This document shows positions 22,959-41,877 of a DNA stretch of 64,000 nt, piece by piece. Numbering within the stretch: the first letter of the stretch is position 1; each line of letters begins with the position of its first letter. Made by a program: the position numbers and the translations under genes. The notes under the pieces were generated by a model. It had not been told where the DNA came from. It saw nothing but the letters and a program-made list of their open reading frames with translations, and did not search any database. The stretch comes from Laetiporus sulphureus 93-53 (lineage: Eukaryota; Basidiomycota; Agaricomycetes; Polyporales; Laetiporaceae). Where the stretch lies: assembly GCF_001632365.1 (NCBI RefSeq), contig NW_024468518.1, positions 600,199-664,198 on the forward strand, read 5' to 3'.

Positions 22959-25396
22959 TCACAATTCGATCAAGAGCGCTTCCTTCCGCTCCGCCTCCAC
23001 CGGCGCACCGTACGCATCGTACACCTGTGGGGCCGCCGTGGGCACAATGGGGAAGTTGGGCAGCGGCGGAGGCGCCGAGAGCTGCTGAAGTTGCTGTAAT
23101 TGCTGTGGTGCGTGCGACATGGTGTTGTGTCGCGCCAGGTACTGATTTGCCGGCGGCGCTTGCGATGAAGTGGCATGCGAGGCCACCGTGTTCGACCTGA
23201 AGAGCGGAGCTTGAGGGGGCGGTGGTTGTGAGGGAATGACGGCGGGAGCAGGCTGTTGCGGCTGGGGGATGGAGATCGGCACAGACTGAGGCGGGACGGG
23301 CGGTGAGTACGGGACGGCGCTCGGAGAGGCTGGTGTAGGGACACCGTATTGCGGTATTGACACAGGCACTGGAGCGGCACTAGGTTGTCCAACCAGCTCG
23401 TGGGGCGGCAGGACGTGTAATTGCTGAGGAGATGCCAGAGGGGGTCGGGATTGATACGGCTGTCCAGGGTATGTCTCTGCCTGAGGCGATGTCACCGGCG
23501 CGCTGATTGTGGCCACCATCTGCTGTTCCGGCGCGGCAGGAGCGAAATACGATGGATCGGATCGGTAAGGACCTGTCTGCATCTGGGGGGACATCTGCGG
23601 CTGGCTGGGTGCTTCTGCCACCCATTGGCTGTATCCGCCTTCCGCTGTCATATATTGCGGTGCATACCCAGAGTTCGGCTGCTGGTAGCTGACGGATGGA
23701 GCGGTAGACGCGGCTCGCCATGCTGGCCGCGAGACCTGTTCCGTCAACAAGTTATCGTAGAGTTTGACAGCCTGGGACAGCTTCTCGTGCATCTCCTTCA
23801 AGAGTTCTGCGACGAACTAACTGAATACTGGAATCATATATTTGGAGAAAGATGCACGCACGTTCTTTCCGATCAGTATCGTTCAGGCTCATAGCCAGCT
23901 TCGGTCTCAATGCATTCGCCTTATCATACAGCTCCGTCACTGCAGGGTATCGTGTCAGATCTGTAATTCCCTGTGTCTGCATTTGTTCCACCGTCTGATT
24001 GAATGTCAAGATAGCATCGGTCTCCAAAGGCTCAAGGTCAAAGTTGGGGATACTAGGCGCCCTCGGCTTCGGTGTAGCAACTGAAGGCGGGTAGGATTGT
24101 GGGTAACCATAACTCGGCGCATAGGATACTGATGACTCTGCCGATGGGGTCTCAATTCCAATCGGAGCACTGGGCCTTGGCATGTTCGCTTCGCGTAAGC
24201 TGGCCTCGATGGCAGCCTTGAGATCTGGATCATCCTCTTCTTCGTGCTGTGAAGCGGAGGATGCTGCGTAGGGATGCGTTTTGCGATCAACCAATGGGGG
24301 CTCGGAGATCTGCCATGGTGATGGAGAGGGTACGTAGCCCGGCTTGCGACCACCTGCAGCTCCGACTTCTTCGAGAGACAGTTGTATTGCGCGTTGCAGC
24401 TCTGCATCTGCAAAGTCGCGAGCAGATCGGTGACGTGCGCTGGACACGCTCTGCGAAGAACGGTGAGGTCTGCGTGGGCAGCGTGAGTGCTCTTCAGCTA
24501 CATATACCAGGGGGAGACGCACTTGATCGCCTTCTTGTTCAGCTTTGTGTAGCAGCTATCACACACCCGAACCTCCTGCGTAATTCCAAAGTGCGGCAAA
24601 GGGAGCGTCTTTGACGAACACTGTTGATCGAAGACTTGGCCACAGTTCCGGCAATGATGCTTGCGATTCGTGAATGTGAATGGTGTCCGACACCGCAAAC
24701 ACACATCCGAGTCTATCCATTCAGGTGCAGTTTGGGTGTCCACCATTGCAGAGCTTGTAGCAGCAGGATCGCGAGGAGGGAATGTGAAGCCTGGCGGTGA
24801 TCGCAGTCAGCGCTGACGCCGTGCAGCATAGCAACGAATCATCACGCACCTTCACGCTGCAGCATTTTGTAGACCTCACCAACATACCCGAGACTAGGCT
24901 TCCCCTCGAACGTCAAAGCCCAGTTCTGAAGGAACCTCAGGATCTTGTTCTTGACATCGAAATTCAGTCCTGGCATTCTCAGCAGAGAAACCAGATTATC
25001 CATGAACTCCCTCGACGCAATCTCAACCAAGAATGCATCGCCGCCGTTCTTTATGCAGGTGTCGGTCAACTAGGGTGATATGAGCAACGGCATGACTCGC
25101 GAACTGAGGCGTCACACGTACACCGAGAGCGAGCAGCTGTACGTTGGGATTCTTGTGGTTCAACCGCCTTTTGAGGGCGCGCATGGCATCCTTTGGCTGG
25201 ACGGACTTTGACCGAATCTGATCGCTAATCTCGAGGTTGAGCGCGATGTCCTCGGAGCCAGAAGGCAGCAGCTCTGAGGTCGCCTTGTCTATGTGATACA
25301 TCAGCGAGATGCATACAAGCATGACGGTAGATACACACCGACTGCATCGTCGACCTGCGTCGTGCCCCAGATGAGAGAACTCAGATACGAGGTCAT
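22959..25396 (-). CDS. VPS27: ESCRT-0 subunit Vps27
   Basis: Endosomal sorting protein that captures ubiquitinated cargo and recruits ESCRT-I. Start at 25396 ([19 protein letters not shown]). Order of domains: VHS ([34 protein letters not shown]); FYVE zinc finger with [16 protein letters not shown] and RVCDSCY (about 24520-24720), which binds PI3P; two ubiquitin-interacting motifs ([11 protein letters not shown] and [15 protein letters not shown]); a PSAP motif just after the second, expected to bind Vps23; a GAT-like coiled region ([19 protein letters not shown]); a long Pro/Gln-rich tail; and a terminal LLIEL clathrin box. About six exons. Full length. It is divergent from RPB1 across about 500 bases. 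Confidence 0.95.
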
Positions 25397-25895
25397 GGCA
25401 AGTAATGAGGAGGAAGCGACTGGGGTGGATGCACTAAGCGTGGCGTCACGGCGTGCGCGGCGCGCAGTGGGAGTGTGACTAAGATCGTGACCGACGTGTT
25501 GATTTCGGGCTCAGGCGTGACAAAGGTGCGGCCCCGAGCTGGTCGTGGGTTGTACAGCAACCACCGCCATTGCCGTCGACGCTCTGCTCCGCCTTCGTCC
25601 GCCGACTCTCTCTGCTCGTCTAGATATCCCCTCTTGCTGACAGAGCCGCTGCCTGCCGTTATCTAAAGCTTCTAGGCGACATTGACTGGCTTTGAATCAG
25701 TTTACTCAGCTTGCGTGGCTCGCGCGAAAATCGCTGAAGACCCTCCTGAACGCCTCAGGACACGTCAAAAACACCTTAGGTGTCAACATAGAACTCGCGA
25801 GGTCATAAAATACTGCACTTTGTTTCCATTCCTCTCCTTTCACAGCCCCATCTGCACCCCTTTGTATTGTCTCCTTGCTGGTCTTTTTTGCAGCC
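25397..25895. promoter_or_regulatory. Divergent promoter region VPS27/RPB1
   Basis: About 500 bases between the two start codons, with a pyrimidine-rich run (CCATTCCTCTCCTTT and onward, about 25828-25890) just upstream of the RPB1 start, typical of fungal housekeeping promoters. No specific factor site is claimed. Confidence 0.5.
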
Positions 25896-32584
<6,689 letters not shown>

Positions 32585-33420
32585 ACGCTGTTGTCGGTCA
32601 TTGCAGCAGTCGTTCTTTATCTCACTTGGAACGCTGTAGTTACTCTTGATTCTGCTATCATTCACGACACTTATATCAGCTCTCTCCCGCAAGCCTGTAG
32701 AATAGTAGCGCATCGTATGTCTTCTTTAGTCGTGCTCTATGTCGACTACTGCCCGCGCAGTTTGTGTAATATCCCCTGCGTGATAACATACCATCCTCGC
32801 CTGCATGAAGATGCTCAGAACGCTCATCGGTCGGCATACATGTGTTTCGTGCAAAGTCTACCTTGTATCCCATACGGTCAAGTAGGAAGCTAAGTACGCA
32901 TTGTATGAGGATAAAGGAAGAAGTACCAGTCGATCAAGATGATTACGAGAAAGCATGTGCTTAACGCACAGTTAGTTATGATGATGGGCACACCGCCATA
33001 AAGGTCCATGTGAGTGCTAAGGAATGAGATGGCAATAAGTACGACACAGCGTACATGTACGTAGGGATCGGAACGACGATGTGTCATAGTATTACACATG
33101 AGGGATTGATGGGGTATACTATAACTTGAGGTGAGATCGAGAACCGCGAATATCTGATCCAAGAACTGCGTGGACCGTTGGCATGTGCGAATAGGGTGGT
33201 GCAAGTGACGACGACTTGGGGCGACAAGGGGGGCGTCTCGACGGCAATGAGATGTAAGCGACATGGCACATTGAACGGAAGAAGCATTGACGTTTTACGT
33301 TTTCGTAAGGAGGATGAAAGGAAGAATGGACCGTGGTCCGCATGGATGTCTGACCTAAACAAAGAATTGGGTGCTAGAACGCTCGTTAGCTCCGCCATGG
33401 TCAAATAACAAGACGTTCAC
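32585..33420. other. Convergent spacer RPB1/Bni4-like
   Basis: 3' flanks of both genes and about 600 bases without a recognisable gene. Open frames are short and overlapping on both strands. Confidence 0.5.
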
Positions 33421-36187
33421 TCACTGGACCCGACTAGCAGCATGGACTTCCATTTCTTCCATCTTATACGAATTGAGCTCTTCCTTGATCCGCTGTGCCA
33501 GCGCAGGCGTCAGCCGACTCCAAGTCGCAGGCTCGCTTCGTCTGTCATAAACAGTTGAAGGGAACGTATCATATACGGAAAGATTCGACGCGAACGCCAA
33601 TCGCTTCGTGGGTGCCGTCGCTGATCGTTGGGACAATGTCGGCGGGTTCGGCGACGAGAACGATGTGGAAAGTGCGGGTGCCGAAGAGTTGGGGTGACTG
33701 AAAAGGGTCTTCTCATGCACCGCCGAGTGCACGCTGCTGGCGTCCGAGTCCTTCGGCGACTCTAGCGTGAGGCCATTACCTTCGAACGAGAGCGGCGGAA
33801 TAAAGCCCGGTGACGAGTGTCCGTTGACCGAACCATGCGGACTGGTGTGTCTGTGCAGGCCGTCGATGTGATCCGGGTCAGGCGAAGGGATGCGCGCCAG
33901 GGGCCCGAGCTCTGCAGGGTGCGAGGGTGCCGAGTCGTACGAATTTGAGCGCACACGCGTGAACCCAGAGTTCGGCTGAAGATATGCGTCCTGCTCATAG
34001 CCCGTCCCGTCTGCGCGCACTGAAATAAATACGATGAGCTCCGGACCACGCACAGCTGAAAGACTCACTTTTCAGGATGCCCTTTGCTGGCCGGCGCGCC
34101 TTCTCGATACTCCGCCGCACGTTCACTGCCCACGGCTCCATGTCGTCAGCGCCATCGAGATTCGTGTTATCCAGATCCTGTCGGATCGTCATGTCCTCAT
34201 CCTCTTGTGCCTCACCCCAGTCCTCGTCATCCTCCCAGCCCTCCGTGTTGTTGCTGTTATTATTGTAGCCCACGCCGTGCCCGCCATCGCTTGCGCTATC
34301 CGAGTCTTCCTCGACGACGAGACGCATGCCCTCCTCGTTAACCTTTTTGCCAAAGCCGAGCTTGTTTGGAGCAACCTCGCCATGTCGAGAGGTGGTGGTA
34401 CTCTTCTCCCACGTGGGCGGCACGGCGCGCTCTTGCTCTTGCGCAGCAGCGGCGGCAGCCAGAGCGCGAGCTTCCTGCTCTGCCTTGGCCTTGGCGGCCG
34501 CCTCTGCGTTGCTCTTGAGCGTATGTTGTCGCGCCAGTTGGGCAGCAGGACTGAGTCCAGCGAGGTCGACATTTCCGCTCCAGTCCGCGCGATCAAGCTC
34601 AACAGTTGCATGCGACACACTCGCCTCCGCAACAGAAGCTTTTTCACCTTTCTTTTTCTTACCCTTCTTGCCGCTGCTGCTGTCCTCCTCCTCCTTGTCC
34701 TTCTTGTCCTTAAATAGTGACGTGATACCTGCGAGTGAATTCCGGCGCGTGAGCTTGCCGATCGAGCCAAGCTTGCGAATGACCATGGACGCAGAAGACA
34801 TGGTCGATGAAAGAGAGATGTTGTCCGTCGAACGGTTTAGCCGCGAGTTGAACAGCGAGCGAGACTTCTTCTTCTGCACGGTGGCCGTCGACTCCGCATC
34901 ATCGGCTGCATTGGAGCTGCTGCCTGCGACGGCGGAGCGCGAGCCCTTGTGGTCCTCCTCTTCATTTTCCTCAAGCAAGGTCGCGTTCGCGCCAAGTGAG
35001 AGCGCGCGCCGAAGGCGACCTTTGAGCCCGCCGCTACGCACGCCAGGTGCGTTGGGGATCGGCTCGAGCATGGCAGCGAGGTCGCTGTCATCGCGCGACA
35101 TACGCTTCTCAGCGGCTGTGAAGGTGCCCTGCGAGAGCGGGGATGGCTTGCGGAGGTTCGCCACTGCCGCTGCTGCCGGGGATGCACTGGCAGCACCGCC
35201 AGATGGTCGCGAGGATGGCGCAGAGGCGTTGGACGATGAGTTCGACGCTGTGCGAGTGTGCATGCGCGGAGAGGGCGCGTTCGAACCCTGCGAGGTCACC
35301 GAAGTAGTGCTGCCACCGCGACCGTGGCCGTTGCTGCTGTTGCTGCTGCTTCCGGGAGGAGGCTTGGGATGACTATGGTTGTGACTATGACTCGAAACCC
35401 CGCTGCTGCTGCCACCGGCAGGAGAGCCCTGCGTGCTGTTAGTGCGTGGACGCTGTGAGCCGGATTGATGACTCGAGCCCGAATTGACAGAGGACGAGGA
35501 ACCTGCGGCATCGGAGCGGGCGTACGGGGGATGGAAGTCTATCTGCTGGGGGCCGGCGCGCCAGTCGCCGGCCTGCGAGGAGCCGTCGTGCGAGCTCCCA
35601 CCTGAGCGAGGGGGACGGCGATACGGGTGGAAGCCTTGGTACTGACCCTGCTGCTGGTCGAGATAGCCCTGGGGCAGCTGCGCGGGATGCGAAGGCGGGG
35701 TGCCGCTGGGGAAGGGGCTGAAGCCCGGCATCTGATTGAGCGCAAAATAGTCGGCGGAGGGCGGGTTGGACCCGCGAGACCGCTGAGAGCCGACAGAAGA
35801 AGGCGACTGGCCCATGTGCGGAGGGACGTGGGACATCTGATGGGCCTGCTGCTGGGCGTTGTACATCATCTGCTGATAAGCCCACTGGGCAAACTGGGCG
35901 TTGGCAGGATCGTAGTAGGCGTTCTGGGGGTGCATCTGCTGTTGGGCGTGGATGGAGTAGGCCTGCTGATTTTGGTAAAAGGCAGGGTAGAACTGCTGGG
36001 GCGGCGGGGACGACCAGCCGGCTTGCTGCTGCTGCACCGGGTACGGGTAAGGCTGCTGCTGGGCCATGTTGGGGCCGGGGTCATTGGGCGGGGATGATCG
36101 CTGGCGGGGGACGGCGGGGTTGGGAGCAGATGCGGGGGCGGTTGTGGTGGTGGTCGTCGCTGATGGCGCAGAAGGGGCGGCGTCCAT
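33421..36187 (-). CDS. Bni4-like protein phosphatase 1 regulator
   Basis: Long, mostly disordered protein: a Gln/Pro-rich N-terminus, Ser/Gly- and Ala-rich low complexity, a central block (RKLGSIGKLTRRNSLAGI, basic KKKG run, acidic Asp/Glu patch), then an intron (about 34021-34072) and a Ser/Pro-rich second exon. The last 60 residues are ordered and diagnostic: KRLAFASNLSVYDTF with an RVxF-like phosphatase-docking core, VYDRRSEPATW, and LTPALAQRIKEELNSYKMEEMEVH. This tail resembles the C-terminus of yeast Bni4 and relatives, which target PP1 to chitin synthase at the bud neck. The family link is recalled, not searched. Start taken at 36187 (MDAAPSAPS); an in-frame methionine at 36235 is also possible. 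Confidence 0.7.
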
Positions 36188-36235
36188 GGTGTGATCTCTA
36201 GGAGGATGCCAGTCCTGCGGCGCGAGAACGGCCAT

Positions 36236-37540
36236 GGACTGCAGCTGGGGCCAGAGAACGGGATGCCTGTCTATGATGGGGGAAGATCAGAGCGGGTCGT
36301 CGGGATCGTCGGCGTCGTCAGCGAACACGGAAGCAAAATGGAGATCAGTGAGCGAAGCAGCGTCTGGAGAGCGAGCGGGCGCACGCACGGGACGGGGGCA
36401 GGCGGTTTTATTAACGAGGGAAATAAGGAGGGCGGTGATGAGGAGGCGAGCGACGAGCTCTCGGCTGCTGAAGACGACGACGGCGACCGCAAACGGGCGA
36501 GCAGATAAACCAGAGTCTCCCAGGCGCCCGGCCAATCCGACTGCGTAGCAAATACGCCTAAACACCTCCCGACTTTTCCTCGCCTGTTCGTCGCCGTTCT
36601 GCGCGATGGCGAGCTCGATGTCGTCGTCGTTGCTCTCGCTGCGGGGGCGACGTCGTGGGGGAAGCTAGGCTGCGAGTGCATCGCTGCCGAGAACAGTCTT
36701 TTCTCGCGCGGTCACCAGACCGCATGATCCCTCCTCTGCAACCATCTGCGCTATCTATTCGCTCTCTGCTCGTCGTCGACGACGACGACGACCGCTACTT
36801 TATATGCGGATGGCCGTCGCTGCGCAGAAAGACGTGCGGGCGGGCGAGGGAGGAATCTCGATTGGTCACACACGGACGCAATTGGAGACCTTGGCCATTC
36901 TCGGTGCACTCGCGCTCGCTGCTCGGAACATCTGTTTCATCAACGTGCTCGCGCTCGCCCGGGTCCGCTAGAAGATGCGCACGTTCCCCTTCCATGCGAG
37001 CTCGACGCGTGTGCCCTCCTACGCCCCTCCTTTTGTCCCGCCTCTTCCAGCAAGGCGGGCCATTGATCCGAAATCAATGCAGGACAATCGAGATGCGCGC
37101 AATTCTATTCAAAACTGGTGCGCTCCCTGGCAACTCGATACGATGCTGTTCGACGATCGCTGATGCTGCGTGTGTACTTTACCACTCCCAAAGGAATGGT
37201 TGGCCTTGTGTGCGTACGTATCCCCGCAAAGTCGTCCACAGCATACACGGACCATCAAACCGGGACGAGCTGCGGCTGACATCATTCGCTTGCCATCCTC
37301 CCCGTGGAGGTCGCCCCTTCGTGAGTTCCTGAGCGCCGTTCTCATCTCGGGTGGCTGATATTGACCCACATTGCAGGTCACATACTGGCAGGCTAGCAAT
37401 TGTTTTCACGTTCGCTAGATGTGTGTATACCATGTTCGTACTAGTCAATATGTTATTAGGGCGTAGTTCCTATCTCAACGTCTCTCACGTAATTGTCACA
37501 CCGGCCTCCCAGTCCCCTTCCCTCCCATTCTACTTCCACC
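36236..37540. promoter_or_regulatory. 1.3-kb divergent spacer with GTC/GAC microsatellites
   Basis: Lies between the divergent Bni4-like and amidase genes. It contains short trinucleotide runs: GTCGTCGTCGTT near 36619 and GTCGTCGACGACGACGACGAC near 36774, the latter partly palindromic. Long open frames here look like by-products of GC-rich, stop-poor DNA. Confidence 0.5.
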
Positions 37541-39896
37541 ATGTCCTCCGATTGGAAGACGCTCTGCGTCACGCGCAAAGCCGCGCAGGATGCGACCATT
37601 CCTCCCGAGTGGCGCATCGCGCTCCCGCCCTCGTCCACGCGCAACGTCCTCAGCGTGCCCGCTGCGTGCGGCCTGCTCTCTGCGCGCGAACTTGAGATCA
37701 CCGACGCCGCAACCGACATCGAGCGCCTCCTCCTGCGCCTTCGCACTGGCGAGTGGTCCGCCGTCGAGGTCACCACCGCGTTCTACAAACGCGCGATCGT
37801 CGCGCACCAGCTTGTGCGCGTTTTCTGGCTGGACCTCATGACCGATAATAAGACGTGTATGCTATAGACGAACTGCCTCACAGAAATATTCGTCGACCGC
37901 GCACTCGCGCGCGCAAGGGAGGTCGATGAATACTTCAAGGCGACGGGCAAGCCAATAGGACCCCTACACGGCCTCCCGATCAGCCTCAAGGACCAATTCC
38001 CTATCAAGGGCCTCGAGACCATCATGGGTGCGCCGTGCGACGCATCTCTCTGTCCGCCAATCTCTCATGACGCGCTCTCGCAGGATACGCAGGGTGGATC
38101 GGGCGCGTCGCAGAGAAGGACTGTGTCCTCGTCGAGATCCTCTACGACCTCGGCGCGGTGCCCTTTGTGCGCACGAACGTCCCTCAAACGCTCTTGGTAC
38201 GTGCCTGCTCAATAAAAGCAACATGCACGCACGCTGATGGGGAGGGTTGCGCAGTGGGGCGAGACGTACAACCATGTTTTCGGGCGCACGACGAACCCAT
38301 ACAACCGTTACATGACGCCCGGCGGGTCCTCTGGCGGCGAGGGCGCGCTCCTCGCGCTGCGCGGCAGCCCACTCGGCGTCGGCACCGACATCGGCGGGTG
38401 CGCGCTTCCCAATACCCAAACTAAAGCCCCATTCACGCTCACCCTCTCTCAGCTCAGTCCGCATCCCAAGCGCCTTCTGCGGCCTGTACAGCCTACGCCC
38501 GTCCTACGAGCGCCTGCCCTACTGCAACGCGCTGAACGCCGCCGACGGCCAGGAGAGCATCTCCTCCGTCCTCGGGCCCATGGCCTCCTCGCTCCCCGCG
38601 CTGCGCGTCTTCACCAAGGCGGTGATCGACGCGCAGCCCTGGCGCCGTGACCCGCTCGCGGTGCGGAAGGAGTGGAGTTGGAAGGAGGAGGCGCTCGGCG
38701 AACATGGTGGTGTTGGGGGACGGCTGTGCGTCGCCGTGATGTGGGATAATGGTGTGGTGAAGCCGCATCCGCCGCTCTTTAGGGCGATGCGGATGGTCAA
38801 GGATGCACTGGAGGCGGCCGGGCACACGGGTGAGTGGCAAATGGCGCATCGTCGGGTCGTACGCTGAGGTATATGCAGTGATTGACTGGGAGGTGCACCG
38901 GCACCTCGAGATATACGAAAATACGGTACGTCCCAGACAGCACGCAACTACACTTCCCTATTCATTCTCGTCGATGTGCTCACGACTCTGATGGCTCCAG
39001 GAGCGCATATTCGCAGCAGACGACGCACACGACTACCTGACCGAGTGCGCGCGCTCGGGCGAGCCGCTCATACAAACGATGAGCCCAGACACAGACGCGC
39101 ACGAATACGCGCTCGACGAGCCCTTCGCACGCACGGTCGTCGGCGAGCGGCGGCACCTCTCCGCCTACGAGGTGCGTGTCTGTCTTCCCCATCACAACAC
39201 CCGTCATACACACCGTGTACCCGCTCGTCCGGGCTCGAGTCTCGAACATAGTACGAATAAGGAAAACTGAATGGCGATTCGCTCGCCGCTCCGCAGCTCT
39301 GGCAACTGCATAGGGAGAAGCGCGCGTTGAGGAAGAGCCATCTGGACCATTGGGAGGCGACCGTGGCCCGCACGGATACCGGGCGCCCGGTCGACGCGAT
39401 CATCAGCCCCGTCGCGCCGTACGCGGCGTGTCCTCACGGCTGCAACTCGTACGTTCCAGCGGCCTGCTCATCCTGATGCGCTGATAACGCTGACCGTTCG
39501 CGCACAGCGACGCATTCTACACCACCCTCTGCAACACGCTCGACCTGACCACGGCGGTATTCCCTGTCACCTACGTCGACGCAGCACTGGACGCGGTCCA
39601 GCCCGCGCACGCGTTCCGGAACCAGGAGGACGAGGCGGTCTACAAGATGTGTGCGTGCCCGCGTTCCCCGTTCCTTGTTCCTTGTGCTGCCTGCTCCTGA
39701 TCTGCCTACGGCTGTGCGTTGATCCGGCGCGTCCATGCTGATCATTCTGCGTGCAGACGATCCGCAACTGTTCCATGGCCTGCCCGTCGCCCTGCAGCTC
39801 ATTGGGCGGACGCTCGAGGAGGAAGGCGTGCTCGCGATGACCGAGGTCGTCGATCGCGCGCTGAAGGCGTATAAGGCGAAGGAGGATATGAAGTAG
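37541..39896 (+). CDS. Amidase (amidase-signature family)
   Basis: Hydrolyses amides with a Ser-cisSer-Lys triad. Start at 37541 (MSSDWKTLCVTRKAAQ), end at 39896. The catalytic lysine sits in PLHGLPISLKDQF, the bridging serine in TPGGSSGGEGALLALRGSPLG, and the nucleophile serine in GTDIGGSVRIPSAFCGLY. The last motif is split by an intron (donor GTGCGC after GGCGG near 38397; acceptor CTCTCAG near 38451). C-terminal signature blocks follow (VDAIISPVAPYAACPHG and DDPQLFHGLPVALQLIG). About nine exons. Similar fungal enzymes are general acetamidase/fatty-acid-amide-hydrolase-like; the substrate cannot be told. It converges with the DAO gene (172 bases apart). Confidence 0.93.
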
Positions 39897-40068
39897 ACGG
39901 GAATGTACATCCGGACGTGTATGATAAGTATAGCATTACATCAGACCGAATGAAATACCCTAGCAAAGCCGTAAGAAAAAGTCAGTCGGCAAAGATACGA
40001 TACAGCATACTCCAAAATAGAACGATCTAGAGGGCGGGATGACGGTACGGTCGCATGAGCAGCGCGGC

Positions 40069-41877
40069 CTACACGAACCGCGCCAAGAGATCGTCGACGC
40101 GGGCCCTCTTCCAGCGCTGCTCAGTCACCCGCAGAATGTCCGGGAACCACGCGCGCACCTCCTCCTCGCGGTCCAACAACATCTGCGCGACCGCCCTGCC
40201 GCTCATCCACGCGTGCACCATGCCCTCGCCCGAGTACCCCGCCGCGAGCCACTCCCCCGGCGCGGCCAGACCAGCCTGTGCGCGCTCCTTCGCGTTCGGC
40301 GGTGGCTCCGCGCGCCCAGAGACCTTCGCGGGAAGTCGGCCGACCCACGGTAGCGCGTCCGTCGAGATCCCTAGCACGCCGCTCCATGTCGCCTTCGTAC
40401 GCCCCGTGCCCCAGCGCGCGTCCTGCTCCCCCGACGGGACGACCTCGCTGCCCCAGTTTTCCAAACCAAAGTAGAGCGGAAGCGCGCCTGCGAGGTGCGC
40501 CGCGACGGGGAAGTTGACCACTGCATCGTCCGTGATCGCGATGTCCGGCAGGCCGCCATCGCACGACTGCGCCCAGCCGCCACCGAACATGAGCTCGTGC
40601 TCGCCTGTGGGCAGCTGCGTGAGGTAATCATAGCCCGTGCCGCCGCGGTAGAAGACGAAGGAGCGCCCGCCAGTGAGCGTCGAGCCGTGCAGGAGCGTAC
40701 CGGGTCGCTGGGCGGACATTCCCCCACGAGCGGGGATGATCTTTGCGCGCATGGGCTCGAGGAGGTGTGAGCACCAGCCATTTGTTGCGTGTACGACGTG
40801 CGGGGCGGTGAGCGTGCCACGAGGTGTGGTCACGGTGTAGTACGGAGTGGTATTTCTCGGCGCAGCGATCGCTGTACATGGTGTATGCACCACAAGCTGG
40901 AAGCTGGCCGGTTGTCAATGGACTACGGTGCTGCTGTAAGCGTCATCTTCATGGCTCACCTGTCTGGATACCGCTTGACGAGTTTGGCCAGCAGGGACGT
41001 GACGAACCTGTACGGATGGATCGCACCGCCTGCGCCATAGATGCAGCCAACCGTCTCATCGGATAGACGGAATCTCTGTCGAGAGGTTTTAGCAATCAGA
41101 TATTTGACGAGACTAGACGGCCAGGCAGTCGTCTACGATAGCGCAGCGGGGACGACTGCCTGGTTGTGTGGTTCGCAGCACACTGAAACAAGGTACAACA
41201 CATACCTCGATGGCTTCGGTCTTATCACAAAAGCCAAAGCTGCCAGCCTCCTCAGGCATGTCGGTCTTCCACTTTGCCAGATTTTCCTTCGCCTTGGCGT
41301 AGGTGTCTGGGCAGGTGAACACGTCGAGATGCTCAGTGTCGCGGAATTGTGATTCTTTCAGGATGTCCTCATCGTCCGCGATTCGTTTCATTTCTTTCAA
41401 GTGTGCAAGTCTGAACCTAATCGTCTGCTTGGCTGCATCTTCGCCAAACTTCTCCTTCAGCTGGCTGTAGTCGTGATACAGCGGCGGATTGATGTGACCG
41501 CCATTCCTGATAATGTGATCTAATGAGATTTTACATGTGACTGATATTGTTCCGCTGACGCACCGACCGGTAGCACCTGAACACACATCCCTTGCCTCGA
41601 GCATCAGCACCTTCACACCGCTATTCCTCTCCAGCAGGCTGTACGCAACCGACGCGCCAGTAATGCCAGATCCAATAATGACAACATCAGCATGCTCCGG
41701 CAGCCCGCCATCGCCCGAAGGAATCGTAGTTGGAGGGACTGTCCAAAACGGCAAGGTTGGGTTGGAAACCGGGATGCCGGGGGGCGCTTGAATCCGCTTG
41801 TCGAGTTCATCATATGTCTTGCGGAGGGAGAGTATCGCTGCGATGAAAAGTCGGGTCTTGGAGGCAATGTTGCCCAT
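40069..41877 (-). CDS. FAD-dependent DAO-type oxidoreductase
   Basis: Member of the D-amino-acid oxidase/glycine oxidase fold family. Start at 41877 (MGNIASKTRLF) with a short hydrophobic, possibly anchoring N-terminus. The dinucleotide-binding motif is VVIIGSGITGASVAYSLLER, with the ribose-binding acid in LMLEARDVCSGATGRNGGHI, completed across an intron near 41510-41570. After two further introns the C-terminal exon (from about 40890) holds VHATNGWCSHLLEP, the substrate barrel, and the GYSGEGMVHAWMSGRAVAQ FAD-pyrophosphate segment. No peroxisomal SKL tail (it ends in DLLARFV). The substrate is unknown. Confidence 0.92.

Noticed and set aside
35281..35300. GTTCGAACCC, resembling a tRNA B box
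   Set aside because: Lies inside the Bni4-like coding exon, with no A box or cloverleaf nearby.
33995..36235. Long plus-strand frames opposite the Bni4-like gene (e.g. 34326-35372)
   Set aside because: They are stop-poor mirror frames of a Ser/Gln/Ala-rich coding exon in GC-rich DNA; the minus-strand frame has the ordered, conserved C-terminus.
36655..37332. 226-codon plus frame between the Bni4-like and amidase genes
   Set aside because: Arg/Ser-rich, with no domain and no splice partners; best explained by GC-rich spacer DNA containing trinucleotide runs.
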